A stretch of DNA of 64,000 bases, taken from assembly GCF_024679095.1 (NCBI RefSeq), contig NC_066513.1, positions 8,836,942 to 8,900,941 on the forward strand, read 5' to 3'. The notes under the pieces are model-generated. The model did not search any database. It was not told the DNA's origin and worked only from the letters and a program-made list of their open reading frames with translations. A program made the translations under genes and the position numbers. Within the stretch, counting starts at the first letter, position 1. The number at the start of each line of letters is the position of its first letter. Of the stretch, positions 49,387 through 61,862 are shown in pieces. The DNA comes from Eriocheir sinensis. Taxonomy: Eukaryota > Arthropoda > Malacostraca > Decapoda > Varunidae.

Positions 49387-51921
49387 TATGAGGTCAAGGA
49401 GATATCCAGGGGCTGCTGCTGAATGCCATACATTTTTGCAAGGATGGCCTGCATGGTAGTATGTATGCCCGCTACCGAAGTCTCCAGTGAATCCAGCCGA
49501 GAGTAGACTGCGGTCAGGCCAAAGTCACCCACAATCTGGGCACCGCTGCCGAAGGTGTGCGAAGCTACATGGATTCCCGTAGCCTGCACAGGAGGAACTG
49601 AGCTGAGAGGAGTACTGGCTGTGGCCTGAGGCTGGGGATCGGCCGCCGGCGAGAGCGGCAGAGAAGAGGACCCTCCAGCGTCAGCAGTCACAGGAGCCGG
49701 GCCAGGAGGAGGACATGGAGCAGGGGGAACAGGGCGAGCTTCCACAGCAGTGAGGTGCACAGAAACTTGAGCCAGGACAACTGTTGTAACCCGTAATCCG
49801 GGCACACAGGGTAGACGACACACTGTTTGTATTAGTGACACTTGACTTAAAATTCTGGTACTTTAGGAGTATTTAAAGGAGTTCGTAAATGGGGTGATGA
49901 AACGGTGTCGCCTTTCTTATATGTATTTTATTCTACCTTAATACTACTTAATATTACAGAGGGTAAAAATATTGTTTAAACCAGCGACTGGCTTACTAGA
50001 CTCAATGAGTCTTCAGGTTTTCTTTCACTATTGGTTACTGACGTTAACACTGGTATAATATTGAGTAAAAACTCACACAATAAAGTATCATAGAAATATA
50101 ATCCTAAGTAAAACTAAGATAATAGAACACAATAGATATGTTAGATACGCTTTCCTCTATGGTACCACATTACTCCATACTCACAGTAGCAAAGATGAAT
50201 GTTCTACCCATGTTGTCTAGGGAAGGACAACTGAGTGTCCAGCAACGAACAGAGTGCTGGTTGATCTGAGGTCAAGCCTGAATAAATGCTTCTTATATAG
50301 GCAGACATACATACAGACATCGCGAGGGTAATACGTCAGGCGTGTGAGTCATACATCAAACTCACACCGAGCTCATACAATAATCTACCTAACCGACATG
50401 CTTAATTCACGCGGTGACGCAGCTTTGTTTTCATAACATTTTGTTCCGCGGTTGATCGTGTTTTGGCCGCGGTTGATTGTGTTTTGGCTTAGAGATAATC
50501 GGGTGCATTAATGGTCAATTGCAAGTGTGTATAGGTTGGTAAATGAACAGTGTGTGTGGGGACAATCATGTCCTGGAGTCCGTGTTGTGTTTTAGCGGTC
50601 GATACCGCTGTTGTCATCGGAAAATATTGCCGGAGAAGATGATGATGACACGAGTGGTGTCGCGGCTCGCGGGGCACCACACAACTGAGAGGTTGGCTAT
50701 TTCCTTTTGTAGGGAAAGCAGAATACTACTAGAGAGGTCAGCAGAAGCGGAGACTAGTGGACCCCCAGCGGGGACTGCAGGGGCAGGTGAGGACTCACTG
50801 ACAGTGCCAGCGGAGGGTTGTCGAGGTCCAGAGCTTGGTAAAGGAGTTTCCCAGGCATTATGGGCAGGGGGCGGTGCAGGGCGGTAGGCTGCAGGAGGGA
50901 CAGTTTGATGGGTGTAGGGGTCCGACTGCTCCCGAAGGGGGCTGAAGAAGGGGGCAGGTTTCACAGGACACGCCCTGGAGTGGGCATTATGAGGGCCACC
51001 ACAATTGCAGCACCGAGGAGGAATGGAGGCACCGTCCTGGATACGTTTCCGACACTCCTCCGAAAGGTGGCGGCCAGCACAGAACCGACACCGAGGCAAG
51101 GATCTACACTTCCAGTCCTTATGACCCCAGCGACTGCAATGGTGGCAGAGGTCAGGCTCATGTCGGTAAGGAGTGACCCGCTTCCTGCCCAGACCACATA
51201 TCCACACTTCATCAGGAATGTCACCCTGCACTGAACCAAGTAGTTGTGGACGCGCCTCCTGTCCCACAAACCGCCTCTTCAGTGACAGAAAGCCCGGAGG
51301 AGTGGCTAAGCAGTTCACCGACACATAGGTATACATGTAGGTGGGCACACCATGAACAAAAACAGTTCTTGGGACCAGGACCTCCCCCAGAAAGCCCTGC
51401 GTCACAAGCTGGTCGTACACTGGTCCAGTATCCAGCGTGATGTAAGGAACGTTCCTACCTTCCTTGAACAGCGGGTTGGCCTCTGGGTGCTGTTGGAGGA
51501 GTCCCATGAGCCACAGGTGTTTGGCAGCCGTCGTGTTCTGACCTGTGGTGAGGGGCCACAACAAACTGCGCCGTGTCTTGGGCACCTGTCCCTGTGTAGC
51601 AGTAACACCCGCAGCTGCTGAGACATCCATACTGTGACCCTCTTCCGGGGCAGGAGGGACGATAGCCGCTTCTGCCGGACCGGGAGGACTCAGCTGAGGC
51701 ACGGGCGGCGAGGAGGGTGACTCCGAGGGTGACTTTTTTTCCATGGCGTCGGGCGATGGCGAGGAGGTGGAGGAGGCGTCACTGGTTGTGCTACCGGCTT
51801 GACTGTTGGCAGGACTCCATGAACGGTCTCCGGGCTCATGCCCAGGAAGGGAGGAAGCACGCTCCCGCCGGAGAAGCTGCCTGGACCGAGCAAGGCGACG
51901 TTTTTTGGCTTTGCTTGTCAT
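49386..51921 (-). pseudogene. I-type LINE ORF1, split by a solo LTR
   Basis: Nucleic-acid-binding ORF1. A basic start (MTSKAKKRRLARSRQLLRRE), a Ser/Pro-rich region, then a domain with DTGPVYDQLVTQGFLGE and VFVHGVPTYMYTYVSVNCLA, and three CCHC zinc knuckles (CHHCSRWGHKDWKC, CRFCAGRHLSEEC, CCNCGGPHNAHSRAC). After EIANLSV the LTR at 49782-50681 interrupts it; the rest resumes as VLAQVSVHLTAVEARP and ends in a predicted coiled coil (YSRLDSLETSVAGIHTTMQA) and a stop at 49386. Without the LTR and one TSD copy the frame is continuous. It would coat the RNA and aid strand annealing. Confidence 0.9.
49782..50681 (-). mobile_element. Solo LTR in LINE ORF1
   Basis: A 900-bp non-coding insertion with TG...CA ends in minus sense (TGTGGTGCCC ... 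TTACAACA) and a 4-bp duplication, CAAC, at 49778-49781 and 50682-50685. Promoter-like TATATAAGAAGC (50289-50300 complement) and AATAAAATACAT (near 49925 complement) give minus orientation. No primer site or internal region remains, so it is a solo LTR left by recombination. Confidence 0.9.
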
Positions 51922-52189
51922 AACAAAGTCAACGTGGGGGACGGGAGCGTAAACCAAGCAACCCGCATGCGGGCAGCAGGAGAACTGTTTGCTTCTGCTG
52001 GATTCAGAGGACTTTGTGGAAAGTGATGCAATAACTTCCAAAGTACATAATGTAACAGAAATAAAAAATTAGAGACAGTGCACAAAATTCCAAAGGTGGC
52101 CATTGATGATATAATACAGCATACATCACATCTGATTTCACATCATGTTTCAGAAGTAGTTAATAGTAAAGTTTCATTTACAACCAAAA

Positions 52190-54172
52190 ATGTCATCTGA
52201 AGACTTGAGGTTCATAAACAGCTTTGAGTACAGTAGAAGAAAATACTATTCTAATCACTGCAATCTTGTAGAACCTCAGGAAGTACTCCTTGGAACAGAA
52301 TTTAAAAAAAATAAAAGGGCGCATGACACAGGTGAAAAGGTAAGGATATTGCATTCCATTGCAAAAGACTCTCCAGGCTCTGCTTAATCTCCCTGAAATA
52401 CGTACAGCAGTTTCAACTTCTCATTACTCGGAATCCAGTATGATGAAAGATGTTTGTGATGGGATGTACATTCGCACACATCCATTGTTTTTAAAGGACC
52501 CAAATGCTCTGGCAATAGTTCTGAATCACAATGACATGAAATTGCTAAGCCTCTTGGGAGTCGTGTTAAGAAAAATAAACTTTCAATGTTTTATTTTTAT
52601 CTTGCAAATATTCCACAACAGTTTCGCTCCAAGCTGGTCGCAATTCAGCTAGTCGCAATTGCTAGAAGTAGGGAACTTAGGAAGTATGGAGTTGACAAGC
52701 TATTGGAAGATATTGTTACCACCTTGAATGAATTTCAATGCAGAGGAATTAAATTCAAGATAGGCACCTCAGAACGCCTTGTGTATGGAACCTTAGTAAT
52801 GGCACCGTGTGACACTTTTGCAGCTCAGTGGATAGGGGTTTTTAAGGAAGGAGTAGGCTTTGCAGTTAAGCCATGCATAACTTGTGAAGTAACACAGACT
52901 GAGGCAAAGAGAACATTTTTCCTTGAATCTAATGAACAAATTATGGAAACGTACATTGAAAGAATTGAAATTATTGAGTCAGTGAATAAAAAGTCTAAAA
53001 CTTACTGGAGTAAAATGTGAGGCATTAATGCAAGAAGTGTGTTGTGCAAGATATAAAATTTTCCCTTGAACAAGTGATTTGTGCATGATCCAATGCACAT
53101 TTTATCAGAAGGAATTGTCCCCTATGAAGCAGCATTAATGCTACATGAGTTTATCTTTGTGAAGAAATATTTCACATTTATTTACCTGAATAATCAAATA
53201 GATAGCTTCTCTTATAGTTACTTAGATAAATTCAACAAACCTGAACACATAGAACAAAAGGACATACTAGTCAAGAAATTGAAACAGACCTCTGCTTCAA
53301 TAATGACTTTGTGTTATATCATGCTATTCTTGATTGGTGAGGTGAGGAAGGACAATGAAATGTGGAAAAACTTTGTAAGACTAGTTCAAATAGCAATACT
53401 GGCTACTTCTCTATATGCAGATCTTGATACCGTGGGCCAACTAGATCAGCTAGTTAGCAGCCATCACTATAAATTTCAAGAATTGTATCCCACAGAAACT
53501 ATCAAACCAAAGTTCCATTACGGTTTGCATTTGGGAAATCAGATTAAGCATCTTGGTCCAGGTCGTAATCAGTGGTGCCTGCGTTTTGAAGGAAAGCAAA
53601 ATAAGTGGCACAATTTAAAAAAACAAAAACAAAATCAGTGGCAGATTTTCACCAAAAATACATGTGTTACAGAATGCTGACCTCTAGTTCCATGCTTGGA
53701 AATGATACGTACAGACAATTTCCTTTACTCAGGTGATGTAGTGAAAGATGGTAGTGTCATAGATATTGAGAAAGATCTCCCAGGGCTTAAAGAACAGTGC
53801 CTTACTTTATTCTTAAAGCACCATTTGGCTATTGCTTACCCACTGACAGGTTACATATCACCTGCAGTTTGCATTCATGGGCACACCTACAAACCTGGAA
53901 TTGCATTGCAGCTAAATTATGTGGAAGGTGTCCCAGTCTTTGGCCTTCTGCATCAAAACCTCATATATGACAGCATGAAATTTTTCATCTTTGAGAACTT
54001 GGTTACTTTAGGATTTGATAGCTATTATAAGGCATATGTTTTGAAAGCTACTGGAAATGAAGTAGTAGAGAGTTTTCTTGATATTGAAAACATATGGCCT
54101 TTGAGTGTATACCATTTAAAGAAAGAAATGTATGTGACTAACCAGTACAGTCACTTTGTTGAGCATGTATAG
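52190..54172 (+). pseudogene. C2H2/transposase-like gene, copy U1
   Basis: Broken frames in order: RRKYYSNHCNLVEPQEVLLG; LQALLNLPEIRTAVSTSHYS; FYFYLANIPQQFRSKLVAIQ, YGTLVMAPCDTFAAQWIGVF; MHDPMHILSEGIVPYEAALM, KPKFHYGLHLGNQIKHLGPG, NQWCLRFEGKQNKW; then an intact 158-codon C-terminal frame (53696-54172: FLYSGDVVKDGSVIDIEKDL to NQYSHFVEHV). HDPMHILSEGIVPYE and FHYGLH...WCLRFEGK resemble blocks in a widespread animal protein family of uncharacterised, possibly transposon-derived proteins that also start with C2H2 fingers (recalled). Function unknown. Confidence 0.65.
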
Positions 54173-54833
54173 GCCCAGGAACAAACTAGTACATACTGTA
54201 ATGTAATTAGGCAAATACTGTCTGGGAGGAAGAAGATAAACCACACCTAGTAGACAACGCTCGGCCCGCACAGTACTATGACTTAAGAAGCTAAGGAAGG
54301 TGATTCAGATTGTGGCTTTTGATAGTACATACATGATGTCTGATATAAACATTATTATTATTATTTTTTTACCTTTTTGCATTTTGTATTTTCCCTTTAA
54401 AAGATAAATGGTGAGACCACAATATTTACTGATTTCCTATGTTTACTGATCAGTGGTGCCTTGGTGGGAGGCTGAGGATTTTTTTGGGATTATAATTCCT
54501 GACGCTGAGTCCTATGTTTATAGGTTAGGCTGATGTTACAAAACTAAATGATTTTGCACAGTTTAAAGTGGAAAATTAAGGTTTATAATCACGCTTATAT
54601 TAATACACTTGTACTAGTAGCAAACTATTTGAAAGTCACATCTATGGTACCGGTTGTGGTTTTATTAATTTAAATAATTTATTGTACCTCAGAAGAAGAG
54701 AGAAGAACGTGGTTATATGAGTTAGACTGTCCTGCCTACCACCTGACGCCGTCAACTACCCTCACCACATAGCTTCTTGAGAACAAACTGGGCTGGTCTT
54801 TTGAGTTCAGGTATGGTTGTAAACAGTCAATGT

Positions 54834-54943
<110 letters not shown>

Positions 54944-54944
54944 T

Positions 54945-55072
54945 TGCACTGTGAACACAAAGTCATCATAATTTTCTTCACTACTTACATATCTCTCAGC
55001 AGTGAGCTCCGCAGTGGCCGAGGTATTTTCATCGGTTACGTGGTTTGTAACAAACCTTTCACTGCTAGACAT
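54945..55072 (-). pseudogene. Small conserved minus-strand frame, U1/U2 junction
   Basis: Minus-strand [20 protein letters not shown] and so on, reading into (TA)n. The same frame is at 58465-58599, where 43 of 45 residues agree. It lies head-to-head with the zinc-finger frame. It may be a first exon of a divergent gene, or only the complement of untranslated sequence; I see no homologue. Confidence 0.3.
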
Positions 55073-55189
55073 ATTATTTTAATCAAATTTAGACAATAAA
55101 TTCCCCCAAGAGGTACAGATCATAGTCATTTGATTGTTTATTACTTGAAAATGTAATTATTCAACAGGTGCAAAAAAACACGTAGTACT

Positions 55190-57704
55190 TCTTATCTAAA
55201 GCAAGTTTATGAAATTTAGCATAATGAGCAGTATTGTTCGTCATGTATGTACTATGTGTCATTTTCAAAGTGATGAGTTTAGGAGGTTTAAATCTCATGT
55301 TTTGAGAATGCAGAGAAACAGCCCAGACTTCTTGGTTTCCTGTTCTTATGGAGCTTGCGCATATTCCACAAAAAGCTAGAGTGCCTTTAAAATGCATGTA
55401 TATAGATATCACAGTGAAATCAATCAAGTTATGGATGGAAATGAACAGTTAGCTGCGGACTTTGCTTCTGATGATTTGCTGGATTCAGAGGACTTTGTGG
55501 AGAGTGATGCAATAAGTTCCAATGTACATAATGTAACAGAAATAAAAAAATGCAGAATTTACTTTGAAATTAGAGACAGTGCACAAAATTCCAAAGGTGG
55601 CCATTGATAATATAATACAGCATACATCACATCTGACTTCACATCATGTTTCAGAAGTAGTTAATAGTATTAAGACTCATTTACAACCAAAAATGTCATC
55701 TTAAGACTTGAGGTTCATAAACAGCTTTAATAAAGGTATTAAACTTAATAATGTTGAGAGTGAGTACAGTAGAAGAAAATACTATTCAAATCACTGCAAT
55801 CTTGTAGAACCTCAGGAAGTACTCCTTGGAACAGAATTTAAAAAAAATAAAAGGGCGGATGACACAGGTGAGAAGGTAAGGATATTGCATTCCATTGCAA
55901 AAGACTCTCCAGGCTCTGCTTAATCTCCCTGAAATACGTACAGCAGTTTCAACTTCTCATTACTCGGAATCCAGTATGATGAAAGATGTTTGTGATGGGA
56001 TGTACATTCGCACACATCCATTGTTTTTAAAGGACCCAAATGCTCTGGCAATAGTTCTGAATCACAATGACATGACATTGCTAAGCCTCTTGGGAGTCGT
56101 GTTAAGAAAAATAAACTTTCAATGTTTTATTTTTATCTTGCAAATATTCCACCACAGTTTCGCTCCAAGCTGGTCGCAATTCAGCTAGTCGCAATTGCTA
56201 GAAGTAGAGAACTTAGGAAGTATGGAGTTGACAAGCTATTGGATGATTTTGTTACCACCTTGAATGAATTTCAATGCAGAGGAATTAAATTCAAGATAGG
56301 CACCTCAGAACGCCTTGTGTATGGAACCTTAGTAATGGCACCGTGTGACACTTTTGCAGCTCAGTGGATAGGGGGTTTTAAGGAAGGAGTAGGCTTTGCA
56401 GTTAAGCCATGCATAACTTGTGAAGTAACACAGACTGAGGCAAAGAGAACATTTTTCCTTGAATCCAGTGAACAAATTATGGAAACGTACATTGAAAGAA
56501 TTGAAATTATTGAGTCAGTGAATAAAAAGTCTAAAACTTACTGGAGTAAAATGTGGGGCATTAATGCAAGAAGTGTGTTGTGCAAGATATAAAATTTTCC
56601 CTTGAACAAGTGATTTGTGCATGATCCAATGCACATTTTATCAGAAGGAATTGTCCCCTATGAAGCAGCATTAATGCTACATGAGTTTATCTTTGTGAAG
56701 AAATAATTCACACTTATTTACCTGAATAATCAAATAAATAGCTTCTCTTATAGTTACTTAGATAAATTCAACAAATCTGAACACATAGAACAAAAGGACA
56801 TACTAGTCAAGAAATTGAAACAGACCTCTGCTTCAGTAATGACTTTGTGTTATATCATGCCATTCTTGATTGGTGAGGTGAGGGAGGACAATGAAATGTG
56901 GAAAACTTTGTAAGACTAGTTCAAATAACAATACTGGCTACTTCTCTATATGCAGATCTTGATACCGTGGGCCAACTAGATCAGCTAGTTAGCAGCCATC
57001 ACTATAAATTTCAAGAATTGTATCCCACAGAAACTATCAAACCAAAGTTCCATTACGGTTTGCATTTGAAATCATATTAAGCATCGTGGTCCAGGTCGTA
57101 ATCATTGGTGCCTGCGTTTTGAAGGAAATCAAAATAAGTGGAACAATTTAAAAAAAAAAAAAAAAATCAGTGGCAGATTTTCACCAAAAATACATGTGTT
57201 ACAGAATGCTGACCTCTAGTTCCATGCTTGGAAATGATACGTACAGACAATTTCCTTTACTCAGGTGATGTAGTGAAAGATGGTAGTGTCATAGATATTG
57301 AGAAAGATCTCCCAGGGCTTAAAGAACAGTGCCTTACTTTATTCTTAAAGCACTATTTGGCTATTGCTTACCCACTGACAGGTTACATATCACCTGCAGT
57401 TTGCATTCATGGGCACACCTACAAACCTGGAATTGCATTGCAGCTAAATTATGTGGAAGGTATCCCAGTCTTTGGCCTTCTGCATCAAAACCTCATATAT
57501 GACAGCATGAAATTTTTCATCTTTGAGAACTTGGTTACTTTAGGATTTGATAGCTATTATAAGGCATATGTTTTGAAAGCTACTGGAAATGAAGTAGTAG
57601 AGAGTTTTCTTGATATTGAAAACATATGGCCTTTGAGTGTATACCATTTAAAGAAAGAAATGTATGTGACTAACCAGTACAGTCACTTTGTTGAGCATGT
57701 ATAG
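55190..57704 (+). pseudogene. C2H2/transposase-like gene, copy U2
   Basis: Same order of pieces as in U1. Finger 1 has lost its last His (CAT to CAG) and finger 2 carries a stop (TGG to TAG near 55379). Frames at 55895-56188, 56122-56592, 56898-57080 and 57228-57704 match the U1 set. Breaks within LQALLNLPEI/KPLGSRVKKN and after ARSVLCKI are shared with U1 and U3, so the gene was already broken before the array formed. Extra lesion: AAATAATTC (stop) at about 56702 where U1 and U3 have AAATATTTC. Confidence 0.65.
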
Positions 57705-58369
57705 GCCCAGGAACAAACTAGTACATACTGTAATGTAATTGAGCAATACTGTCTGGGAGGAAGAAGATAAACCACACCTAGTAGACAACGCTCGGCCCGC
57801 ACAGTACTATGACTTAAGAAGCTAAGGAAGGTGATTCAGATTGTGGCTTTTGATAGTACATACATAATGTCTGATATAAACATTATTATTATTATTATTT
57901 TTTTACCTTTTTGCATTTTGTATTTTCCCTTTAAAAGATAAATGGTGAGACCACAATATTTACTGATTTCCTATGTTTACTGATCAGTGGTGCCTTGGTG
58001 GGAGGCTGAGGATTTTTTTGGGATTATAATTCCTGACGCTGAGTCCTATGTTTATAGGTTAGGCTGATGTTACAAAACTAAATGATTTTGCACAGTTTAA
58101 AGTGGAAAATTAAGGTTTATAATCACGCTTATATTAATACACTTGTACTAGTAGCAAACTATTTGAAAGTCACATCTATGGTACCGGTTGTGGTTTTATT
58201 AATTTAAATAATTTATTGTACCTCAGAAGAAGAGAGAAGAACGTGGTTATATGAGTTAGACTGTCCTGCCTACCACCTGACGCCGTCAACTACCCTCACC
58301 ACATAGCTTCTTGAGAACAAACTGGGCTGGTCTTTTGAGTTCAGGTATGGTTGTAAACAGTCAATGTCA

Positions 58370-58372
<3 letters not shown>

Positions 58373-58463
<91 letters not shown>
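58373..58463. repeat. (TA)n microsatellite in U2
   Basis: About 90 bases of TA at the unit end. Confidence 0.98.
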
Positions 58464-58464
<1 letters not shown>

Positions 58465-58468
<4 letters not shown>

Positions 58469-58599
58469 GCTTGCACTGTGATCACAAAGTCATCATAATT
58501 TTCTTCACTACTGACATATCTCTCAGCAGTGAGCTCCGCAGTGGCCGAGGTATTTTCATCGGTTACGTGGTTTGTAACAAACCTTTCACTGCTAGACAT
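58465..58599 (-). pseudogene. Small conserved minus-strand frame, U2/U3 junction
   Basis: Counterpart of 54945-55072: [20 protein letters not shown], then [20 protein letters not shown]. Acidic and Ser/Thr-rich, no recognised domain. Confidence 0.3.
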
Positions 58600-60895
58600 A
58601 TTATTTTAATCAAATTTAGACAATAAATTCCCCCAAGAGGTACAGATCATAGTCATTTGATTGTTTATTACTTGAAAATGTAATTATTCAACAGGTGCAA
58701 AAAAACACGTAGTACTTCTTATCTAAAGCAAGTTTATGAAATTTAGCATAATGAGCAGTATTGTTCGTCATGTATGTACTATGTGTCATTTTCAAAGTGA
58801 TGAGTTTAGGAGGTTTAAATCTCATGTTTTGAGAATGCATAGAAACAGCCCAGACTTCTTGGTTTCCTGTTCTTATGGAGCTTGTGCATATTCCACAAAA
58901 AGCTGGAGTGCCTTTAAAATGCATGTATATAGATATCACAGTGAAATCAATCAAGTTATGGATGGAAATGAACAGTTAGCTGCGGACTTTGCTTCTGATG
59001 ATTTGCTGGATTCAGAGGACTTTGTGGAGAGTGATGCAATAAGTTCCAATGTACATAATGTAACAGAAATAAAAAAATGCAGAATTTACTTTGAAATTAG
59101 AGACAGTGCACAAAATTCCAAAGGTGGCCATTGATAATATAATACAGCATACATCATATCTGATTTCACATCATGTTTCAGAAGTAGTTAATAGTATTAA
59201 GACTCATTTACAACCAAAAATGTCATCTTAAGACTTGAGGTTCATAAACAGCTTTAATAAAGGTATTAAACTTAATAATGTTGAGAGTGAGTACAGTAGA
59301 AGAAAATACTATTCAAATCACTGCAATCTTGTAGAACCTCAGGAAGTACTCCTTGGAACAGAATTTAAAAAAAAATAATAAAAGGGTACATGACAGAGGT
59401 GAAAAGGTATGGATATTGCATTCCATTGCAAAAGACTCTCCAGGCTCTGCTTAATCTCCCTGAAATACGTACAGCAGTTTCAACTTCTCATTACTCGGAA
59501 TCCAGTATGATGAAAGATGTTTGTGATGGGATGTACATTCGCACACATCCATTGTTTTTAAAGGACCCAAATGCTCTGGCAATAGTTCTGAATCACAATG
59601 ACATGACATTGCTAAGCCTCTTGGGAGTCGTGTTAAGAAAAATAAACTTTCAATGTTTTATTTTTATCTTGCAAATATTCCACCACAGTTTTGCTCCAAG
59701 CTAGTTGCAATTCAGCTAGTTGCAATTGCTAGAAGTAGAGAACTTAGGAAGTATGGAGTTGACAAGCTATTGGATGATTTTGTTACCACCTTGAATGAAT
59801 TGCAATGCAGAGGAATTAAATTCAAGATAGGCACCTTAGAACGCCTTGTGTATGGAACCTTAGTAATGGCACCGTGTGACACTCTTGCAGCTCAGTGGAT
59901 AGGGGTTTTTAAGGAAGGAGTAGGCTTTGCAGTTAAGCCATGCATAACTTGTGAAGTAACACAGACTGAGGCAAAGAGAACATTTTTCCTTGAATCTAAT
60001 GAACGAATTCTGGAAACGCACATTGAAAGACTTGAAAATAATGAGTCAGTGAGTAAAAAGTCTAAAACTTACTGGAGTAAAATGTGGGGCATTAATGCAA
60101 GAAGTGTGTTGTGCAAGATATAAAATTTTCCCTTGAACAAGTGATTTGTGCATGATCCAATGCACATTTTATCAGAAGGAATTGTCCCCTATGAAGCAGC
60201 ATTAATGCTACATGAGTTTATCTTTGTGAAGAAATATTTCACACTTATTTACCTGAATAATCAAATAGATAGCTTCTCTTATAGTTACTTAGATAAATTC
60301 AACAAACCTGAACACATAGAACAAAAGGACATACTAGTCAAGAAATTGAAACAGACCTCTGCTTCAATAATGACTTTGTGTTATATCATGCCATTCTTGA
60401 TTGGTGAGAAGGTGAGGGAGGACAATGAAATGTGGAAAACTTTGTAAGACTAGTTCAAATAACAATACTGGCTACTTCTCTATATGCAGATCTTGATACT
60501 ATGGGCCAACTAGATCAGCAAGTTAGCAGCCATCACTATAAATTTCAAGAATTGTATCTCACAGAAACTATCAAACCAAAGTTCCATTACTGTTTGCATT
60601 TGGGAAATCAGATTAAGCATCTTGGTCCAGGTTGTAATCAGTGGTGCCTGCGTTTTGAGGGAAAGCAAAATAAGTGGCACAATTTTTAAAAAAATACCAA
60701 AATCAATGACAGATTTTCACCAGAAATACATGTGTTACAGAATGCTGACCTCTAGTTCCATGCATGGAAATGATAAAGACAATTTTCTTTACTCAGGTGA
60801 TGCAGTGAAAGATGGTAGTGTCATAGATATAGAGAAAGATCTCCCAGGGCTTAAAGAACAGTGCCTTACTTTATTCTTAAAGCACCATTTGACTA
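58569..60895 (+). repeat. Tandem unit U3, truncated
   Basis: Third unit, cut at about 60895 within the C-terminal frame (FLKHHLTM), where unrelated sequence beginning TGTAACGGTG starts. More diverged from U1 and U2 than they are from each other. Confidence 0.9.
58736..59134 (+). CDS. Two-finger C2H2 protein fragment (U3)
   Basis: 132 codons, the only intact version in the array. Finger 1 CTMCHFQSDEFRRFKSHVLR + MH fits C-x2-C-x12-H-x4-H; finger 2 CSYGACAYSTKSWSAFKMHV + YRYH fits C-x4-C-x12-H-x4-H. An acidic Asp/Ser/Glu region (FASDDLLDSEDFVESDAISS) follows. It would be the N-terminal DNA-binding part of the larger protein whose remaining pieces lie downstream. The first Met (MKFSIMSS) could be preceded by another exon. 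Function unknown. Confidence 0.6.
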   Translation: MKFSIMSSIVRHVCTMCHFQSDEFRRFKSHVLRMHRNSPDFLVSCSYGACAYSTKSWSAFKMHVYRYHSEINQVMDGNEQLAADFASDDLLDSEDFVESDAISSNVHNVTEIKKCRIYFEIRDSAQNSKGGH

Positions 60896-60900
60896 TGTAA
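59250..60900 (+). pseudogene. C2H2/transposase-like gene, copy U3, rest
   Basis: Pieces: RYGYCIPLQKTLQALLNLPE (here in a frame that extends further 5' than in U1 and U2), FYFYLANIPPQFCSKLVAIQ, MHDPMHILSEGIVPYEAALM, FHYCLHLGNQIKHLGPGCNQ + WCLRFEGK, and DNFLYSGDAVKDGSVIDIEK, ending at 60895. Lesions shared with U1/U2 plus private ones. Confidence 0.6.
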
Positions 60901-61254
60901 CGGTGTACCGGGGGGCGTTGAAGGGCGTTGATTAAGACTCAGCTTCCTTTAAGGCGAATATATTCTTAAGCCAATATGTACAGGAGCGTCTGAGCGAGAG
61001 AGACTGCAGGTGTGTGCCAGTCGGACTCTCGTGAAGGAGTGACGAGTTATAGATTGGAAAATAATGAAGTTACAATTGGTCATGTATGTCAAGGTGACCT
61101 CTAAGCTTGATGAAATGCTTTGAATACAAACTGAGACGGTAAACACTGACGGACGACATTCCTATAAGGTGGCGTGATCTATCTGTCGTGGGTTTTTTCC
61201 ATTGACAATTGTATGCCTAATTCGTGGTGATACTAAATAATAATAATAATAATA
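60896..61254 (+). other. Unrecognised element end, possibly LTR-like
   Basis: Starts TGTAACGGTGTACCGGGGGG, similar in its first bases to the LTR at 4290, and ends in AAT repeats (61229-61252). No ORF. It may be an LTR fragment or a LINE 3' UTR with an AAT tail, abutting the next LINE. Confidence 0.35.
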
Positions 61255-61862
61255 CATTGATATCCTACCCCGTCGAAGGGGAGTCACCTTGTCGTGGTGA
61301 CGGGGCTTGAAGCGAGGTCGGCGGCACCACCTACCGTGGTGGCTTGCCCACCTCGATAGGGCTCGATGTCCGTTGGCCTCGTGGACCAAGTGCTCCCCCC
61401 TCATCACCGGTAGAGGAGGCCTACTGGTGGTGTTGCCTTCTCCCGCCCTGCCCTTTTACCACCCAGGGCAGGGCTACTGTCTCCCCACGTGTTTGCCGTG
61501 CGTGGCGTCCCGTATACTCCCCGTGCCCTCTCATCTGGGGGTTGAGTCCATCGCGGGGTAGGGTGTAGTTCCCCTCGGTGGGCAACACGCTCCTTTGGTG
61601 GGAGGGTTGGCTTAAGACGGGTGGTTCAGTGTGGCCCCACTGAATCAATCGGCTGGTCATGCGATGGCTAGGGTCAAGTGGTCATTGCCGGGTGGGCGGT
61701 CGCAACGGTCCCGCGGCCGCCGTTAAACACCTGGCAGTGGATGCGTATACTTCCCCATTACCCCTGGGGCTGTTGGGTGCGGTCTGGCCCCAACATTCAG
61801 CTTCCCCTTGTTGGGCTCCGTGGTGGGTGGGGGTGTGGGTGAGTGAAACACCTCCCCTGTGT

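Larger units (their letters stand above)
45569..51987 (-). mobile_element. Nearly complete I-type LINE (EN-RT-RNase H)
   Basis: Minus-strand insertion in unit U1 flanked by TTTGCTTCTG at 45559-45568 and 51988-51997 (10-bp target duplication; the right flank then lacks 8 bases of the unit). ORF1 starts 66 bases from the 5' end (51921), ORF2 overlaps ORF1 by one base in TAATG at 49386-49388, and the 3' end is AACAATAAACTATCAATC with TCAA repeats. Excluding the nested solo LTR the element is about 5.5 kb. One frameshift in ORF2 near 47230 and another near 46140 are the main lesions. Confidence 0.92.
55043..58568 (+). repeat. Tandem unit U2 (3526 bp)
   Basis: Complete unit between two junctions, colinear with U1 and U3. 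Includes an (AT)n at 58373-58463 and an A-run near 57150 that is absent from U1. Confidence 0.92.
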
